Shown here in pieces: positions 34,987 to 44,158 of a DNA stretch of 64,000 nt (position 1 is its first letter; the number at the start of each line of letters is the position of its first letter). Source of the stretch: JAWLDA01 sp041686855 (GTDB lineage: Bacteria > Bacillota > Limnochordia > DTU080 > RSA5). Both the position numbers and the translations under genes were made by a program. The notes below the pieces were generated by a model. It did no database searches. It saw nothing but the letters and a program-made list of their open reading frames with translations, and was not told where the DNA came from. Location: the NCBI GenBank assembly GCA_041686855.1, contig JAWLDA010000007.1, positions 124,001 through 188,000 of the forward strand, read 5' to 3'.

Positions 34987-36174
34987 ATGCGATCTACGCC
35001 CCCCCTCAACCTCAACAACTTTCGCTACCGGGACGTCAAAAAGAAGTGTCTCGTCGATCTCGTTGCACAGCGGCAACAGTCGCGCTTTGATCTCGCGCAA
35101 GCGACCCGGATGAGTCCGTCGACCGTCTCCCAACTCGTCGACGAGTTGATTCGAGACGGCTTGTTGGTCGAGGCCGGCTACGGAGCCCCTGAAGGGGGCC
35201 GCCCTCCGATCCTGCTCGACGTAAATCCCGAGGGCGGGTACCTCGTTGGTTTGGAATTCGCCGCCCACTCTGCCTTTGGGATCGCTCAGAATCTGCGAGG
35301 CGACGTGCTCCTTGAAGAGGAGACCTCCTGGGGCGGCGCAGCAGACCAAGAGCACATTTGGGAACACTTGACCGAGCTGGTCCGTCACATCCTGGCCCAG
35401 CTGGCCGTGCCCGCGGAGCGACTGATCGGCATCGGCGTTGCTTCCCCGGGCCGGGTCGACTCGGTCAACGGCGTCGTCGAGTACTTCTCACACCTGCCCG
35501 ACTGGCGGAATGTGCCGGTGCGCGCCCAGATGGAGGAGGCGTTCGGCGTGCCCGTGCATCTGGACCAAAACATGCGAGCAACCGCCCTCGCGGAGCACGT
35601 GTATGGTGCTGGGCGGGGGCATGAGACCATGGCGTACGTTGGCGGTCGGGACGGAATCGGCGCCGGGTTGATGCTAAATGGCGACCTCTTCCGCGGCAGT
35701 TCGTTCACCGCCGGTCAACTGGGTCACTCCGTCATCGCGTGGCCCGGCGGCCCCTTGTGTAAATGTGGGCGCCGAGGGTGTCTCGAGGCCATCGTGGGAC
35801 CGGCAGCGCTTGACCAGGAGGTGCAGGAGCTGGGCCTTGGGAAGTCCATCGACGCATTGTGGGACGCGTGTCGCCGCGGCGAGCCCCGAGCGCTCGCCAT
35901 CGCCGAGCGTGTTGCTCAGTACCTCGGCGTCGCCCTTTGGAACCTGGTCGCTTTCACGGATCCATCTCTGATCGTCCTTGGAGGCTACCTCCGCGGCGCC
36001 GATGACCGCTTCCTCCATCGAATCAAGGAGGCGATCAGCGAGCGCGCCCCGGTCGACTACGGAACCAAGGTGCGCCTCGCCTCCACGCAACTCCCCGCCA
36101 GCGGCGGCGCGTTAGGCGCTGCGGTCTTGGTCTGGCGCAATACCTTCCAAGCCTACCGATTCGCTAACGGCTAG
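34987..36174 (+). CDS. ROK-family transcriptional regulator (NagC/XylR type)
   Basis: 395 residues. An N-terminal winged helix (QSRFDLAQATRMSPSTVSQLV) joins a ROK sugar-kinase-like domain: VGLEFAAHSAFGIAQNL, IGIGVASPGRVD, LDQNMRATALAEHVYGAGRG, YVGGRDGIGAGLMLNG, GQLGHSVI and the zinc motif CKCGRRGCLEAIVG. Such proteins repress sugar genes and release DNA on binding a sugar. ATG 34987 follows a GGTGAT sequence. Between it and the ThuA-like gene lies an imperfect palindrome, TTTAAACATGTTAAAA (34948-34963), a possible operator. It probably controls the 28-34.9 kb run. Its 3' end overlaps the next convergent gene by 63 nt. Confidence 0.9.
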   Translation: MRSTPPLNLNNFRYRDVKKKCLVDLVAQRQQSRFDLAQATRMSPSTVSQLVDELIRDGLLVEAGYGAPEGGRPPILLDVNPEGGYLVGLEFAAHSAFGIAQNLRGDVLLEEETSWGGAADQEHIWEHLTELVRHILAQLAVPAERLIGIGVASPGRVDSVNGVVEYFSHLPDWRNVPVRAQMEEAFGVPVHLDQNMRATALAEHVYGAGRGHETMAYVGGRDGIGAGLMLNGDLFRGSSFTAGQLGHSVIAWPGGPLCKCGRRGCLEAIVGPAALDQEVQELGLGKSIDALWDACRRGEPRALAIAERVAQYLGVALWNLVAFTDPSLIVLGGYLRGADDRFLHRIKEAISERAPVDYGTKVRLASTQLPASGGALGAAVLVWRNTFQAYRFANG

Positions 36175-37407
36175 CCCGGAGCGGTCGAACTCGGGCAACG
36201 TGACCACGCGCCGCTCCTCGATTGAGCGAATGGCCGCCTCTACCACACTCGTCGCCACCCAACCGCCTCGGCACGAGACCGTACTCGCCGCACCCCTGCC
36301 AAACGCCGACAAGGTCTCGACAAGCCGACGGTCGGCGCCAAAATGGCCAAAGCCGGCATTCGCCGTATCCTTGGCGTCCTCCGTGAACCGGTGTTTACCA
36401 TGGTCGGTGATCACGTGCAGAGTCCCTGTCTCACGGATAAGTTGAATTTTCCCTTTGGTGCCGACGATCTCGAAACTCTCCTGGTCCGGGGCCTTGGGTC
36501 CGTAGACGGTCCAAAAGAGAGAGGCACGCACCTCGTTATTGAACTCGACCGAGACGATGGCGTGATCCAGGATATCCGCGCCCGGGTAGTAGACGCATAC
36601 GTCGTGAGCATGTAGGACGTCGGTTGCCTGAGCGACGCTCGGTTGCGTCTTGGCGGCGAGCCGCGTCTCGTTCTGCGCCATACCCGTGACGCGGTACGGA
36701 CAATCGCGCTCACACTCGGCGCAGCGAAAGGGCGCCCCCTCCTCTGGAAGGAAGACGTGCCGACCACCGAATGCATGCACGTGCACGGGATCGGCCCCGG
36801 CAAACCACGAGAAGACGTCAAAGTGGTGTGACGACTTGTCGTTGAGGGCGCCACCACTATAGCGGCGCTCGCGATGCCAACGGTGAAAGTAGACGTCGTA
36901 AGGGATGACCGCACGCAGCAGCAACATGCGTACATCTCCGATGATGCCACTCGACACCAACTCGGCGGCGCGCATCCAGGGGCGTTCGTACCGCCTTGTG
37001 AAGCCGATCAGCACCGTGTTGCCGCTCTCGCGCTCGGCCTCGTAGATCGCTTGGGACTCCTCCGTCGTTCGACCCAATGGCTTTTCGCAAAAGACCTTTT
37101 TGCCTGAACGGATCGCGGCAATCACCGGCTCGCGATGTTGGTATGTTTGTGTCGTCACCATGACGATGTCGACCGCCGGATCGTCGATGAGCTGCTGGTA
37201 ATTCCGGTACCCGGTAGGAACCGGGGCGTTCGGGTACTCAGCTTTCACACACCCAATCGCTTCATCGAGACGTTCCGGGGTACGGTCGCAGAGTGCGACA
37301 AGCTTCAATCCCACCTCGCCGCTCAGTTTCAATATGTTCCGCCCTAAATTCCAAAACCCACGCGTTCCCAAACCAATGATCCCGACGCCAAGGGGTCTTT
37401 CGCTCAT
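36112..37407 (-). CDS. Gfo/Idh/MocA-family oxidoreductase
   Basis: 431 residues. Rossmann motif VGIIGLGTRGFWNLG and the catalytic-Lys motif VFCEKPLGRT are canonical. DKSSHHFDVFSWFAGADPVH is the substrate-side region with the usual His. A Cys-rich insertion, FRCAECERDCPYRV, could bind zinc and is seen in some sugar-type members. It should oxidise or epimerise a sugar or polyol with NAD(P). ATG 37407 follows GGGAG. It is convergent with and overlaps the ROK gene end, and divergent from the binding protein at 37641. Confidence 0.9.
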   Translation of the reverse strand: MSERPLGVGIIGLGTRGFWNLGRNILKLSGEVGLKLVALCDRTPERLDEAIGCVKAEYPNAPVPTGYRNYQQLIDDPAVDIVMVTTQTYQHREPVIAAIRSGKKVFCEKPLGRTTEESQAIYEAERESGNTVLIGFTRRYERPWMRAAELVSSGIIGDVRMLLLRAVIPYDVYFHRWHRERRYSGGALNDKSSHHFDVFSWFAGADPVHVHAFGGRHVFLPEEGAPFRCAECERDCPYRVTGMAQNETRLAAKTQPSVAQATDVLHAHDVCVYYPGADILDHAIVSVEFNNEVRASLFWTVYGPKAPDQESFEIVGTKGKIQLIRETGTLHVITDHGKHRFTEDAKDTANAGFGHFGADRRLVETLSAFGRGAASTVSCRGGWVATSVVEAAIRSIEERRVVTLPEFDRSGLAVSESVGLEGIAPDQDRSA

Positions 37408-37445
37408 ACGACCACTCCCTAACCTTTTTGTATTTATCTATGTGT

Positions 37446-37474
37446 TTGACAGTTATCTATCAAGCTGTTATTGT
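37446..37474 (+). promoter_or_regulatory. Candidate promoter of the binding-protein gene at 37641
   Basis: A perfect TTGACA (37446-37451) and TATTGT (37469-37474) are separated by 17 nt. It lies in the 233-nt gap between the divergent Gfo/Idh and binding-protein genes, reading toward the latter. The predicted leader is about 160 nt. Confidence 0.55.
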
Positions 37475-37640
37475 CTGATTATCTTATTGCTAACTTCTTT
37501 CAACTTCGGAATAACCCTTTCGCGTTTTCTCACGATCCCAGTTGCGAACATGTCTGGAAGGAGGATGTCATCTGGCCGAACCACCCGTGATGCATTCCTA
37601 GGAGATAGAGATCTTAGCACGCTACAGGGAGGTTATAGAC

Positions 37641-38930
37641 ATGCGCTTTTACAATGCGGTTGCTCGTCTTAGTGTACGCCTTGTGCTACTGCTCACGCTG
37701 GTCTTTGCAGCTGTGGGTCCCGTTTGGTCGGCAGATTCAACGACCGTCACCGTGATGCTTCGGGGTCAACCAGACATGAACCAAGCCATCGTCGAACTGA
37801 TCGAAGAGTACTTGAATGACTATCCCACAGATGTAAAGCTCGAAGTGCTCCAAGTCCCAGGCAACGAAGTGTACGAGAAGCTGCAGGTCATGAGTGCAAG
37901 CGACCTCAATCTAGACTTGGTTCACTTTACGACACCGCACGTGTACCCCGCCGCTCACAACGGTTTGGTCGAGAACTTGACCGGCTGGATCGAGCGCAGT
38001 CCCGACTTTGACCTCGACCAGTACTACCCCGGCGTCATCGAATCCATCGCGTACCAAGGAGACGTCTACGCCCTCCCCTTTGGACAATCAGGACCCAAAA
38101 TGCTGTTTTATAACGCCGACCAACTCGACGCGGTCGGTGTACCGTACCCGGACCTCAGTTGGGACTGGGAATCCGAGGCGATCGATTACGGTCGCCGGTT
38201 GCTTCAAGACAAGAACGGCGACGGCAGCCCGGATCAATGGGCCTTTGACGGAAACTTAATCACCAACAATGGAGGCCTGGACGTTCCGATTATTCGTGCC
38301 TATGGCGGTCGCATGTGGACAGAGGACGGGGGCCTGCACCTCACCTCGTCCGAAGCGCAAGAGGCGTATCAGTTCCTCATCTCACTTTGGAATACGGGCA
38401 TCTTTAGCCAGGGTGTCTCTCTTTTTGACGGTTGGTCCAATGGGACGCACGCGATGACGATCCTCGGCACAAGCGTCGTTCCCCGTTTTAGAGAGTCCTC
38501 CAACTTTGATTGGGACGCGGCGCAGCCGCCTGCGATGAACGGACATCGCTATACGACCACGTGGGCGGAGTCGCCTTTCGGGATTCCCGCCCATAGCGCC
38601 AACAAGCAAGTTGCTTGGGACATTCTCAAATACATCGTAAGCCCCAGAGGCCAAAGTAAGATCGTTGAGCTCGGACTCGCCACGCCGATCCATCGAGATG
38701 TGGCCACCAGTCCCGTCTTTTTGGAGGACGCCCCGCCGAGTCGCATGGAGATGGTCGAGGCGTTGGCCTACACATTGCCCAGGGGCGGTGACGATAGCCT
38801 GGTGTGGGGCCGAATTCGCGGGCAGTATACGTCAATGCTGAGAAGGATCCTTGCCGGAGAGATATCACCGTTTGAGGGAATGACAATGATTCAGCAACAG
38901 TACGAGGCTGCGCTCGCGGAGAGCAGGTAG
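37641..38930 (+). CDS. Extracellular solute-binding protein, sugar ABC type
   Basis: 429 residues. The signal peptide is RLVLLLTLVFAAVGPVWSAD (no lipobox Cys). The mature protein has the family-1 binding-protein pattern: VTVMLRGQPDMNQAIVELIE, YALPFGQSGPKMLFYNADQL, YGRRLLQDKNGDGSPDQWAF, and a C-terminal WDILKYIVSPRGQSK. It should capture a mono- or oligosaccharide in the periplasm. ATG 37641 follows GGGAGG at 8 nt. No MsmF/G-type permeases follow; the next gene is an opposing MFS exporter. It is the only one of the five sugar-type binding proteins on the plus strand. Confidence 0.9.
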   Translation: MRFYNAVARLSVRLVLLLTLVFAAVGPVWSADSTTVTVMLRGQPDMNQAIVELIEEYLNDYPTDVKLEVLQVPGNEVYEKLQVMSASDLNLDLVHFTTPHVYPAAHNGLVENLTGWIERSPDFDLDQYYPGVIESIAYQGDVYALPFGQSGPKMLFYNADQLDAVGVPYPDLSWDWESEAIDYGRRLLQDKNGDGSPDQWAFDGNLITNNGGLDVPIIRAYGGRMWTEDGGLHLTSSEAQEAYQFLISLWNTGIFSQGVSLFDGWSNGTHAMTILGTSVVPRFRESSNFDWDAAQPPAMNGHRYTTTWAESPFGIPAHSANKQVAWDILKYIVSPRGQSKIVELGLATPIHRDVATSPVFLEDAPPSRMEMVEALAYTLPRGGDDSLVWGRIRGQYTSMLRRILAGEISPFEGMTMIQQQYEAALAESR

Positions 38931-38973
38931 CACCACTGACGTCCGACACGGCACGAACGAGTTAGCATAGACT

Positions 38974-39093
38974 CCCGCCCGGCTCGCACGCGGCAGGCAC
39001 ACCGTCTTTGGTGACGCTCGCCTGCCGGTTCGAGCGGGCGCGCGGGCGCGTGTGAGCCGGCCCGTGTAAGCGGGCGCGTGTGAGCCGGCGCGT
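38974..39093. repeat. Large hairpin plus GC-rich short repeats
   Basis: CGGCAGGC (38991-38998) pairs perfectly with GCCTGCCG (39020-39027), flanked by a weaker outer stem. Immediately after, GCGGGCGCGTGTGAGCCGGC-like units repeat with variation to 39093. The hairpin is 60 nt past the binding-protein stop codon and may end its transcript. Nothing coding is seen in 38931-39189. Confidence 0.5.
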
Positions 39094-39189
39094 TTGCAGG
39101 TTAGCAGATGACCATCCGAAGAGCGCCCGCGTCACATTTGCTCAGGGTTGGTCGCCGAATGTGATTGCTATTGTACCTCAGCGGGATTT

Positions 39190-40731
39190 TCAGGTGCCGC
39201 TCTCGGAAGGATTGGTGGGCGCATCCGTTCGATCGGGCAAGAACCAGACGACGAGTGAAACGATGGCGGCGATCACGAGCAGAGCTGTAAAGACGGAGTG
39301 CGTCGCGACCGCTAGTCCTTCTTGTAGGATAGACACTTCTTCAGCGGACAAGAGGGCTCGTCGGGCGGGGTCCAACAGCGCGTTGCCCGCATCGGCCCCA
39401 AGGCGTTGCAAGGTTGCGTCGCCATTCCGCTGCACGTACGCTCCTAGCCGGCCATTGAGAAGGCTGCCTAACACCGCCACTCCAATCGTGCTTCCCAGCA
39501 TCCGGCCAAACATGTTGCTCCCCGTCGCTACTCCTCGCTCTTCCCAAGCCACGGAGTGTTGAATGGAGATTAAGTATGTCGTCGTCGTTAGCCCCAGGCC
39601 GACACCCATCAAGAAGGTACCGGCGGCCACGTGCCATGGGCTACTCACAAGCGAAAGCATGAGAAGGACGAGGGCACCGGCGACGTTAAAGAGTGAGCCG
39701 ATGACCGCTGTCTTTCGAAACCCGATGCGAATCATAATGCGTCCCGAGAACGTGCTGGCTAGCGGCCACCCCACCGACATGGCGCCCAGGCTTAACCCAG
39801 CGACGATCGCCGTCTGCCCCAACGATCCTTGTACAAATGTCGGAATGAACGAGGATGTGCCCAAGACGAGGGCGCCAGCTAAGAACGCCCCAGTGTTGCC
39901 CACAGCGATCACAGGACGTCGAAAGATCGAAAGGGGCAGAACGGGCGCAGCGGCCGTTCGTTCTTGACGGACAAAAGCAAGGGCACCGGCGAGAACGATA
40001 CCCACCAATGCCAACGACGGCGGATCACTCCACTCCCACGCGACACCCCCTTGAACCAAGAACGTTATTAAGGCGCCTACCGTCGCGAAGATCAGTGCCG
40101 CTCCCAAATAGTCGATAGACCGCTCTTTGGGTCGCACACTCTCGTGGAAGTTGAGAACGATCAGGCCTACGGCCATGAGCGCAATCGGCAAGTTGACAAA
40201 AAAGATCCACGGCCATCCCAAGTATGTGACGATCAGTCCGCCGGCGGTGGGACCCACGACTGAGGAGATTCCCCACACACTGGCGAGGTACCCTTGGATC
40301 CGGGCTCGTTCCTCCAGGTCGTAAAGGTCTCCGACGATTGTCGAAGCCATGGGCAGTACCGCGCCTGCGCCCAAACCCTGAACAGCTCGAGCGAAGACAA
40401 GGAAGGCCATCGAACCGGCCAAACCGGAAAGGAGTGAGCCAAACGCGAAGATACTCGTCCCCACCAAGAAGATGGGCTTTCGCCCGTATAGGTCGGCTAA
40501 CTTTCCGTAAATGGGAATGCTGGCCGCTTGCGTGAGCAGGTAGGCAGAGAAAACCCACGTCAGCAATGCAAATCCGCCAAGGTCTCCGACGATAGTCGGA
40601 ATCGCAGTGGCAACGATCGTCGCTTCGATGGCCCCCATAAACATGGCCATCATGAGCGCCGCCAACGTCCAGGAACGCCGAGTCTCTCTAGCTGGACTCC
40701 CCGCAGTTTGGTCAATCAGAGATCCGCTCAA
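39190..40731 (-). CDS. MFS transporter, DHA2 (14-TMS drug/H+ antiporter) family
   Basis: 513 residues with about 14 membrane segments. Characteristic stretches: LMMAMFMGAIEATIVATAIP (motif D1-like), IYGKLADLYGRKPIFLVG (motif A), RAVQGLGAGAVLPMASTIVG (motif B-like) and SVVGPTAGGLIVTYLGWPWI (motif C). The family exports drugs or metabolites using protons. Start is TTG 40731 after AGGAGG; the frame is open 40 codons further but without a site. It is unlikely to replace the missing sugar permeases. It is divergent from the dehydrogenase at 41010. Confidence 0.88.
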   Translation of the reverse strand: MSGSLIDQTAGSPARETRRSWTLAALMMAMFMGAIEATIVATAIPTIVGDLGGFALLTWVFSAYLLTQAASIPIYGKLADLYGRKPIFLVGTSIFAFGSLLSGLAGSMAFLVFARAVQGLGAGAVLPMASTIVGDLYDLEERARIQGYLASVWGISSVVGPTAGGLIVTYLGWPWIFFVNLPIALMAVGLIVLNFHESVRPKERSIDYLGAALIFATVGALITFLVQGGVAWEWSDPPSLALVGIVLAGALAFVRQERTAAAPVLPLSIFRRPVIAVGNTGAFLAGALVLGTSSFIPTFVQGSLGQTAIVAGLSLGAMSVGWPLASTFSGRIMIRIGFRKTAVIGSLFNVAGALVLLMLSLVSSPWHVAAGTFLMGVGLGLTTTTYLISIQHSVAWEERGVATGSNMFGRMLGSTIGVAVLGSLLNGRLGAYVQRNGDATLQRLGADAGNALLDPARRALLSAEEVSILQEGLAVATHSVFTALLVIAAIVSLVVWFLPDRTDAPTNPSESGT

Positions 40732-40889
40732 ATCCCCGCCCCTCCTTCCCTCGTCTTTGCCATCCTTTAAGGTTCCCCTTCTTGTTACAATGGTAGCTGC
40801 GATTAACGATGGGTTACAGAAGGTAAGCCCAGGCCAGAGGGAGACTCCCATTCAGGCACGAACCTCCATCTTCGGGTATAGCCAGCATT

Positions 40890-40993
40890 ATTGATGCAAC
40901 TACTTTGGATGCAACGTCTTTGGACGCAACGTCTTTGGACGCAACTTCCTTGGATGCGACGTCTCGGGATGCTAATCCCCTGGACGCAACCTC
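40890..40993. repeat. 15-bp degenerate tandem repeat upstream of a dehydrogenase gene
   Basis: About six units of TTGGATGCAACGTCT type follow each other at a 15-bp period, each with one to several changes. They keep one open frame (read as a DATSL pentapeptide repeat) that joins the downstream gene, but lie before its ribosome-binding site. Confidence 0.8.
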
Positions 40994-41009
40994 ATTTATT
41001 GGAGGACCG

Positions 41010-41789
41010 ATGCAAATGATCCAGCTTGACGGAGATGTCGCCGTTGTCACCGGCGGCGCTCAAGGGATCGGCAAGGCTATCTGCCACGCACTGGGATGCG
41101 CCGGCGCCCGAGTCGTGATTACAGACTGTGACGAAGAGGCTGGCCGTGAATGCCTAGCCGACCTAAAAGAGGACGAGATCGATGCGATATTCGTGCCGGC
41201 CGACGTTGCCAAGGCAGACGACGTGGCCCGACTCATGCATCGATCAGCGGAACACTTTGACGGCGTCCGCATCATCGTCAACAACGCAGGTATCGGCCAC
41301 ACTATCCCCATAGAAGACCTGGAGATCGAGGATTTCGACCGCGTGATCGACGTCAACCTACGCAGTGCTGTGCTCACAGCGAAATACGCTCTCCCGTACA
41401 TGAAGCAGACGGGTGGAACTATCGTAAACATCGCGTCGACACGCGCTTTTATGTCCGAACCCAACACTGAAAGTTACGCGGCCTCCAAAGGCGGCCTCAT
41501 TGCGTTAACCCACGCTATGGCAGTTAGCCTCGGCCAGTACAAGATTCGGGTTAATGCGCTAAGTCCGGGGTGGATTGAAACCTCCGAGTGGAAGAAGCGA
41601 GCCAACCGCAGACCCGCCCACCTTTCCGCAACGGACCATGAACAGCATCCGGCCGGACGGGTAGGTAAGCCCGAAGATATCGCTCGAGCCGTCCTCTTTC
41701 TCGTCGACCCAACTGCGGATTTCATCACGGGGACTAACATGACAATAGACGGCGGCATGACCGTGAAAATGATCTACGCAGATGAATGA
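41010..41789 (+). CDS. Short-chain dehydrogenase/reductase
   Basis: 259 residues. Cofactor motif TGGAQGIGKA, IIVNNAGIGH, the catalytic Ser in NIASTRAF, and the Tyr-Lys pair in SYAASKGGL are all in place. The end VDPTADFITGTNMTIDGGMT is typical. Asp in VVITDCDEEAG after the second strand suggests NAD preference. GGAGG at 41001-41005 serves ATG 41010 (4 nt) or ATG 41016 (10 nt). The open frame reaches 40905 through the 15-bp repeats, but that extension is not homologous to the family. A sugar or polyol alcohol group is the likely substrate. Confidence 0.9.
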   Translation: MQMIQLDGDVAVVTGGAQGIGKAICHALGCAGARVVITDCDEEAGRECLADLKEDEIDAIFVPADVAKADDVARLMHRSAEHFDGVRIIVNNAGIGHTIPIEDLEIEDFDRVIDVNLRSAVLTAKYALPYMKQTGGTIVNIASTRAFMSEPNTESYAASKGGLIALTHAMAVSLGQYKIRVNALSPGWIETSEWKKRANRRPAHLSATDHEQHPAGRVGKPEDIARAVLFLVDPTADFITGTNMTIDGGMTVKMIYADE

Positions 41790-41828
41790 TCACACTGCAC
41801 CCTAGATCGGTCTTTTCTTATATCAGTG

Positions 41829-41850
41829 GGCACTAGAAACTATTAGTGCC
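41829..41850 (+). terminator. Hairpin after the dehydrogenase gene
   Basis: GGCACTA (41829-41835) pairs with TAGTGCC (41844-41850) 40 nt past the stop codon. Only TTC follows, so it is a weak intrinsic-terminator candidate. Confidence 0.4.
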
Positions 41851-41857
41851 TTCACGT

Positions 41858-41936
41858 TAAGAGAGTGCCTTTGAGGAGAGCTCTCTTTGAGGAAAGCGCT
41901 CTTTGAGGAGAGTGCGCTTTGAGGAGAGTACGCTTG
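41858..41936. repeat. Degenerate TTTGAGGAGAG tandem repeat
   Basis: About five imperfect units of CTTTGAGGAGAG(T/C) with a period near 15-16 bp. Purine-rich and non-coding. It lies between the dehydrogenase terminator hairpin and the 241-bp array. Confidence 0.7.
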
Positions 41937-42003
41937 GATGGCAGTGAACGTTTACATCCACAAGAGTTGCGTGAAGTTCGCCTCGCCCGGACGAGCGGCG
42001 GCC

Positions 42004-42565
42004 CGCCGACACCCCGACGCGGCGGTTGTTGCCCTCCTGATGAGGACTCTTTCCTCACTGGCGTGCAATCATTCCACGCCTGATAGGCAACAACCCCGTT
42101 TTGGGCACCGTTTTGGGGTCATCCGCACTGGTTTTCGCCGGTTTGCGTCTTGTCCGCACGCTCTCGAATCCGCGGACACAACGACGCAAAACCTAACGCC
42201 CAGCTACACGAGCTGCCAGCGATCGGCGCCCCTGCGCCATCCTCTGCCGACGCCCCGACGCGGCGCTTGTTGCCATCCTGGTGAGGACTCTTTCCTCACT
42301 GGCCTGCAATCATTCCACACCTGATAGGCAACAACCCCTTTTGGGGCACCGTTTTGGGGTCATCCGCACTGGTTTTCGCCAGTTTGCGTCTTGTCCGCAC
42401 GCTCTCGAATCCGCGGACACAACGACGCAAAACCTAACGCCCAGCTACACGAGCTGCCAGTGATCGGCGCCCCTGCGCCAACCTCTGCCGACGCTCCGAC
42501 GCGGTGGTTGTTGCCCTCCTGGTGAGGACTCTTTCCTCACTGGCGTGCAATCATTCCACACCGAT
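42004..42565. repeat. Tandem array of 241-bp units (about 2.3 copies)
   Basis: The anchor TGAGGACTCT occurs at 42041, 42282 and 42523, exactly 241 bp apart. Copies are nearly identical (a few substitutions each). Each carries GTGAGGACTCTTTCCTCAC or TGAGGA...TCCTCA, an inverted repeat with arms of six or seven bases. Short open frames repeat with the unit but have no binding site. The GAGGAxTCxTTCCTCACxGG core also occurs in the last 219-bp unit near 14803. Confidence 0.9.
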
Positions 42566-43047
42566 GGGGAATAGGCTGTCCTGCACCAGTGCATGACGCC
42601 TTAAGGGTGATAGGTTCGCCGCCTTGCCCTTGCCGCGAGATGAGAGATTACATCTCGATCTAAAGAATACGGGTCCCTCCAAATGTAGGAACCCAAGAAG
42701 CGATCTTATAGTCCGAGAACCACACTCCCGAAATATCCACTCGATGGGCGAAGATCGGCAGTATTAACAGTGTCTCGGCAGTATTAACAGTGTCTCGGCA
42801 GCCCAGCAGTCTCAGCGTACCAAACAGCCTCAGAAACCTCCGGCGTCTAGACGGCTTCAGCAGCCCAGCAGTGCCTGCGGTGTCTGCGGTCTCTGCATTT
42901 CTTCGTTTCTGAATTTCTGCAGTCCTTGCAACCTTGGCAGTTTACAAGCGACCGCAGAATCGCACTCCCAAACTGCCCTGCAAAACTGCCCTACAGAACT
43001 TCCATCCCGAGTCGCTTACAGCCTGACTGGAACTGCACTCACCCGAC
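42566..43047. repeat. Low-complexity intergenic stretch
   Basis: No gene. CGGCAGTATTAACAGTGTCT occurs twice in tandem (about 42757-42796), followed by runs of CAGCCCAGCAGT, GTCTGCGGTCTCTGC and ACTGCCCT(A/G)CA motifs to 43000. CAAACTGCCCTGC and AAACTGCCCTAC near 42968-42993 are another tandem pair. It may be an eroded set of slippage repeats. Confidence 0.6.
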
Positions 43048-44064
43048 CTACGCCTCCAAGCGGATCGGCGTGGATCCATTGGCTGCGGATTCTTCAGCCG
43101 CGAAGCAGGCTTGGTGGGTGTTGACGGCGTTGGCGAGGTTATCGTGAGATTCAACGTCGTTTAGGATACAGTCGACGAAGTGTGAGACCATCTCGGGGAA
43201 CGGGTGATGGGAGACAGCGCCGCTGTCAGGCAAGATCGTCTCAAACTCTCCGAAGCCATTCTGCCCGGGTAGCACCTTTGAATAAAAGCGATTGTTGCGG
43301 ATGGCGCCTTCGTCACCGAACACCTCGACGTTAAACACATAAGGCATATAAAACTCGGTCGAGCCCGATATTTTCCCGGCTGCACCGCCCGCATACTTCA
43401 CCGTTGCAATCGTGGTCGCCCGGTAATCGTCGGCAGATGCATCGTACGTCGGCGAGACGCCGCTCACTTGCACCACTTTGTCGTCGCCCAAGATGTAGCG
43501 GGCCGCATCCATCGCGTGGCATCCCCCGTGGACGATCGCTCCCACGTCGAGCTTCTTCCAGTTGGGCCGTTTGAAGCGTTTGGGCGAGGCGTTGGTCGGT
43601 CCGTGCCAATAGTCGGCATGAACCACCCGCGGACGACCCACCCATCCTTTCTCAACCGCTTCTTTAATTGATAGGATCATCGGATTCCAGCGCAAGACAA
43701 AGCTGATCACGCTCTTGACGCCGGACTCTTTCACCGCGGCGTCCATCGCCCGCAACTCGTCGTTGTCGGTCGCCACTGGCTTTTCGATCAGGACATGCTT
43801 ACCCGCCTGAGCCGCCTTGATGGTCTCCTCCGCATGGCGGTCCGGCGGCGTACAGATGGCGACGATGTCGACATCCGGATGCTCGAGCATCTGATCGTAG
43901 TCGTCGTAGATATCACAGGCGACGCCGAGCTCGTCGGCTTTGCGCTGAGCCCCTTCTTTTGTGCGGCTGCCGATAGCCACCACCCTCGTCGCCGGGTGTC
44001 CGGCAAACGCTTTGATGTGCTCCGTCGCCACATTCCCTGCTCCTTGAATCGCTACTCCAAACAC
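43048..44064 (-). CDS. Gfo/Idh/MocA-family oxidoreductase
   Basis: 338 residues. FGVAIQGAGNVATEHIKAF is the Rossmann motif and VLIEKPVATDNDEL the catalytic-Lys motif. GAIVHGGCHAMDAARYILGD holds the conserved substrate-side His. PRVVHADYWHGPTNASPKRF lies in the first part of the C-terminal domain. A standard NAD(P)-dependent sugar/polyol dehydrogenase. Starts at GTG 44064 after GGGAG (10 nt). It is the last gene of a minus-strand run from 64 kb and lies 94 nt after the preceding dehydrogenase. Confidence 0.9.
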   Translation of the reverse strand: MFGVAIQGAGNVATEHIKAFAGHPATRVVAIGSRTKEGAQRKADELGVACDIYDDYDQMLEHPDVDIVAICTPPDRHAEETIKAAQAGKHVLIEKPVATDNDELRAMDAAVKESGVKSVISFVLRWNPMILSIKEAVEKGWVGRPRVVHADYWHGPTNASPKRFKRPNWKKLDVGAIVHGGCHAMDAARYILGDDKVVQVSGVSPTYDASADDYRATTIATVKYAGGAAGKISGSTEFYMPYVFNVEVFGDEGAIRNNRFYSKVLPGQNGFGEFETILPDSGAVSHHPFPEMVSHFVDCILNDVESHDNLANAVNTHQACFAAEESAANGSTPIRLEA

Positions 44065-44158
44065 TCAAAAGTCACTCCCGTCAAAATGTTGTGGCCCACA
44101 CTCATCTCAGCACATGCTTTTGACGCAAAACCCACCCGTCCTCCGCACACCGCTCTCC

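Noticed and set aside
40905..41009. N-terminal DATSL-repeat extension of the dehydrogenase
   Set aside because: It is an open frame through a 15-bp intergenic repeat; a GGAGG site directly precedes the family-consistent ATG at 41010.
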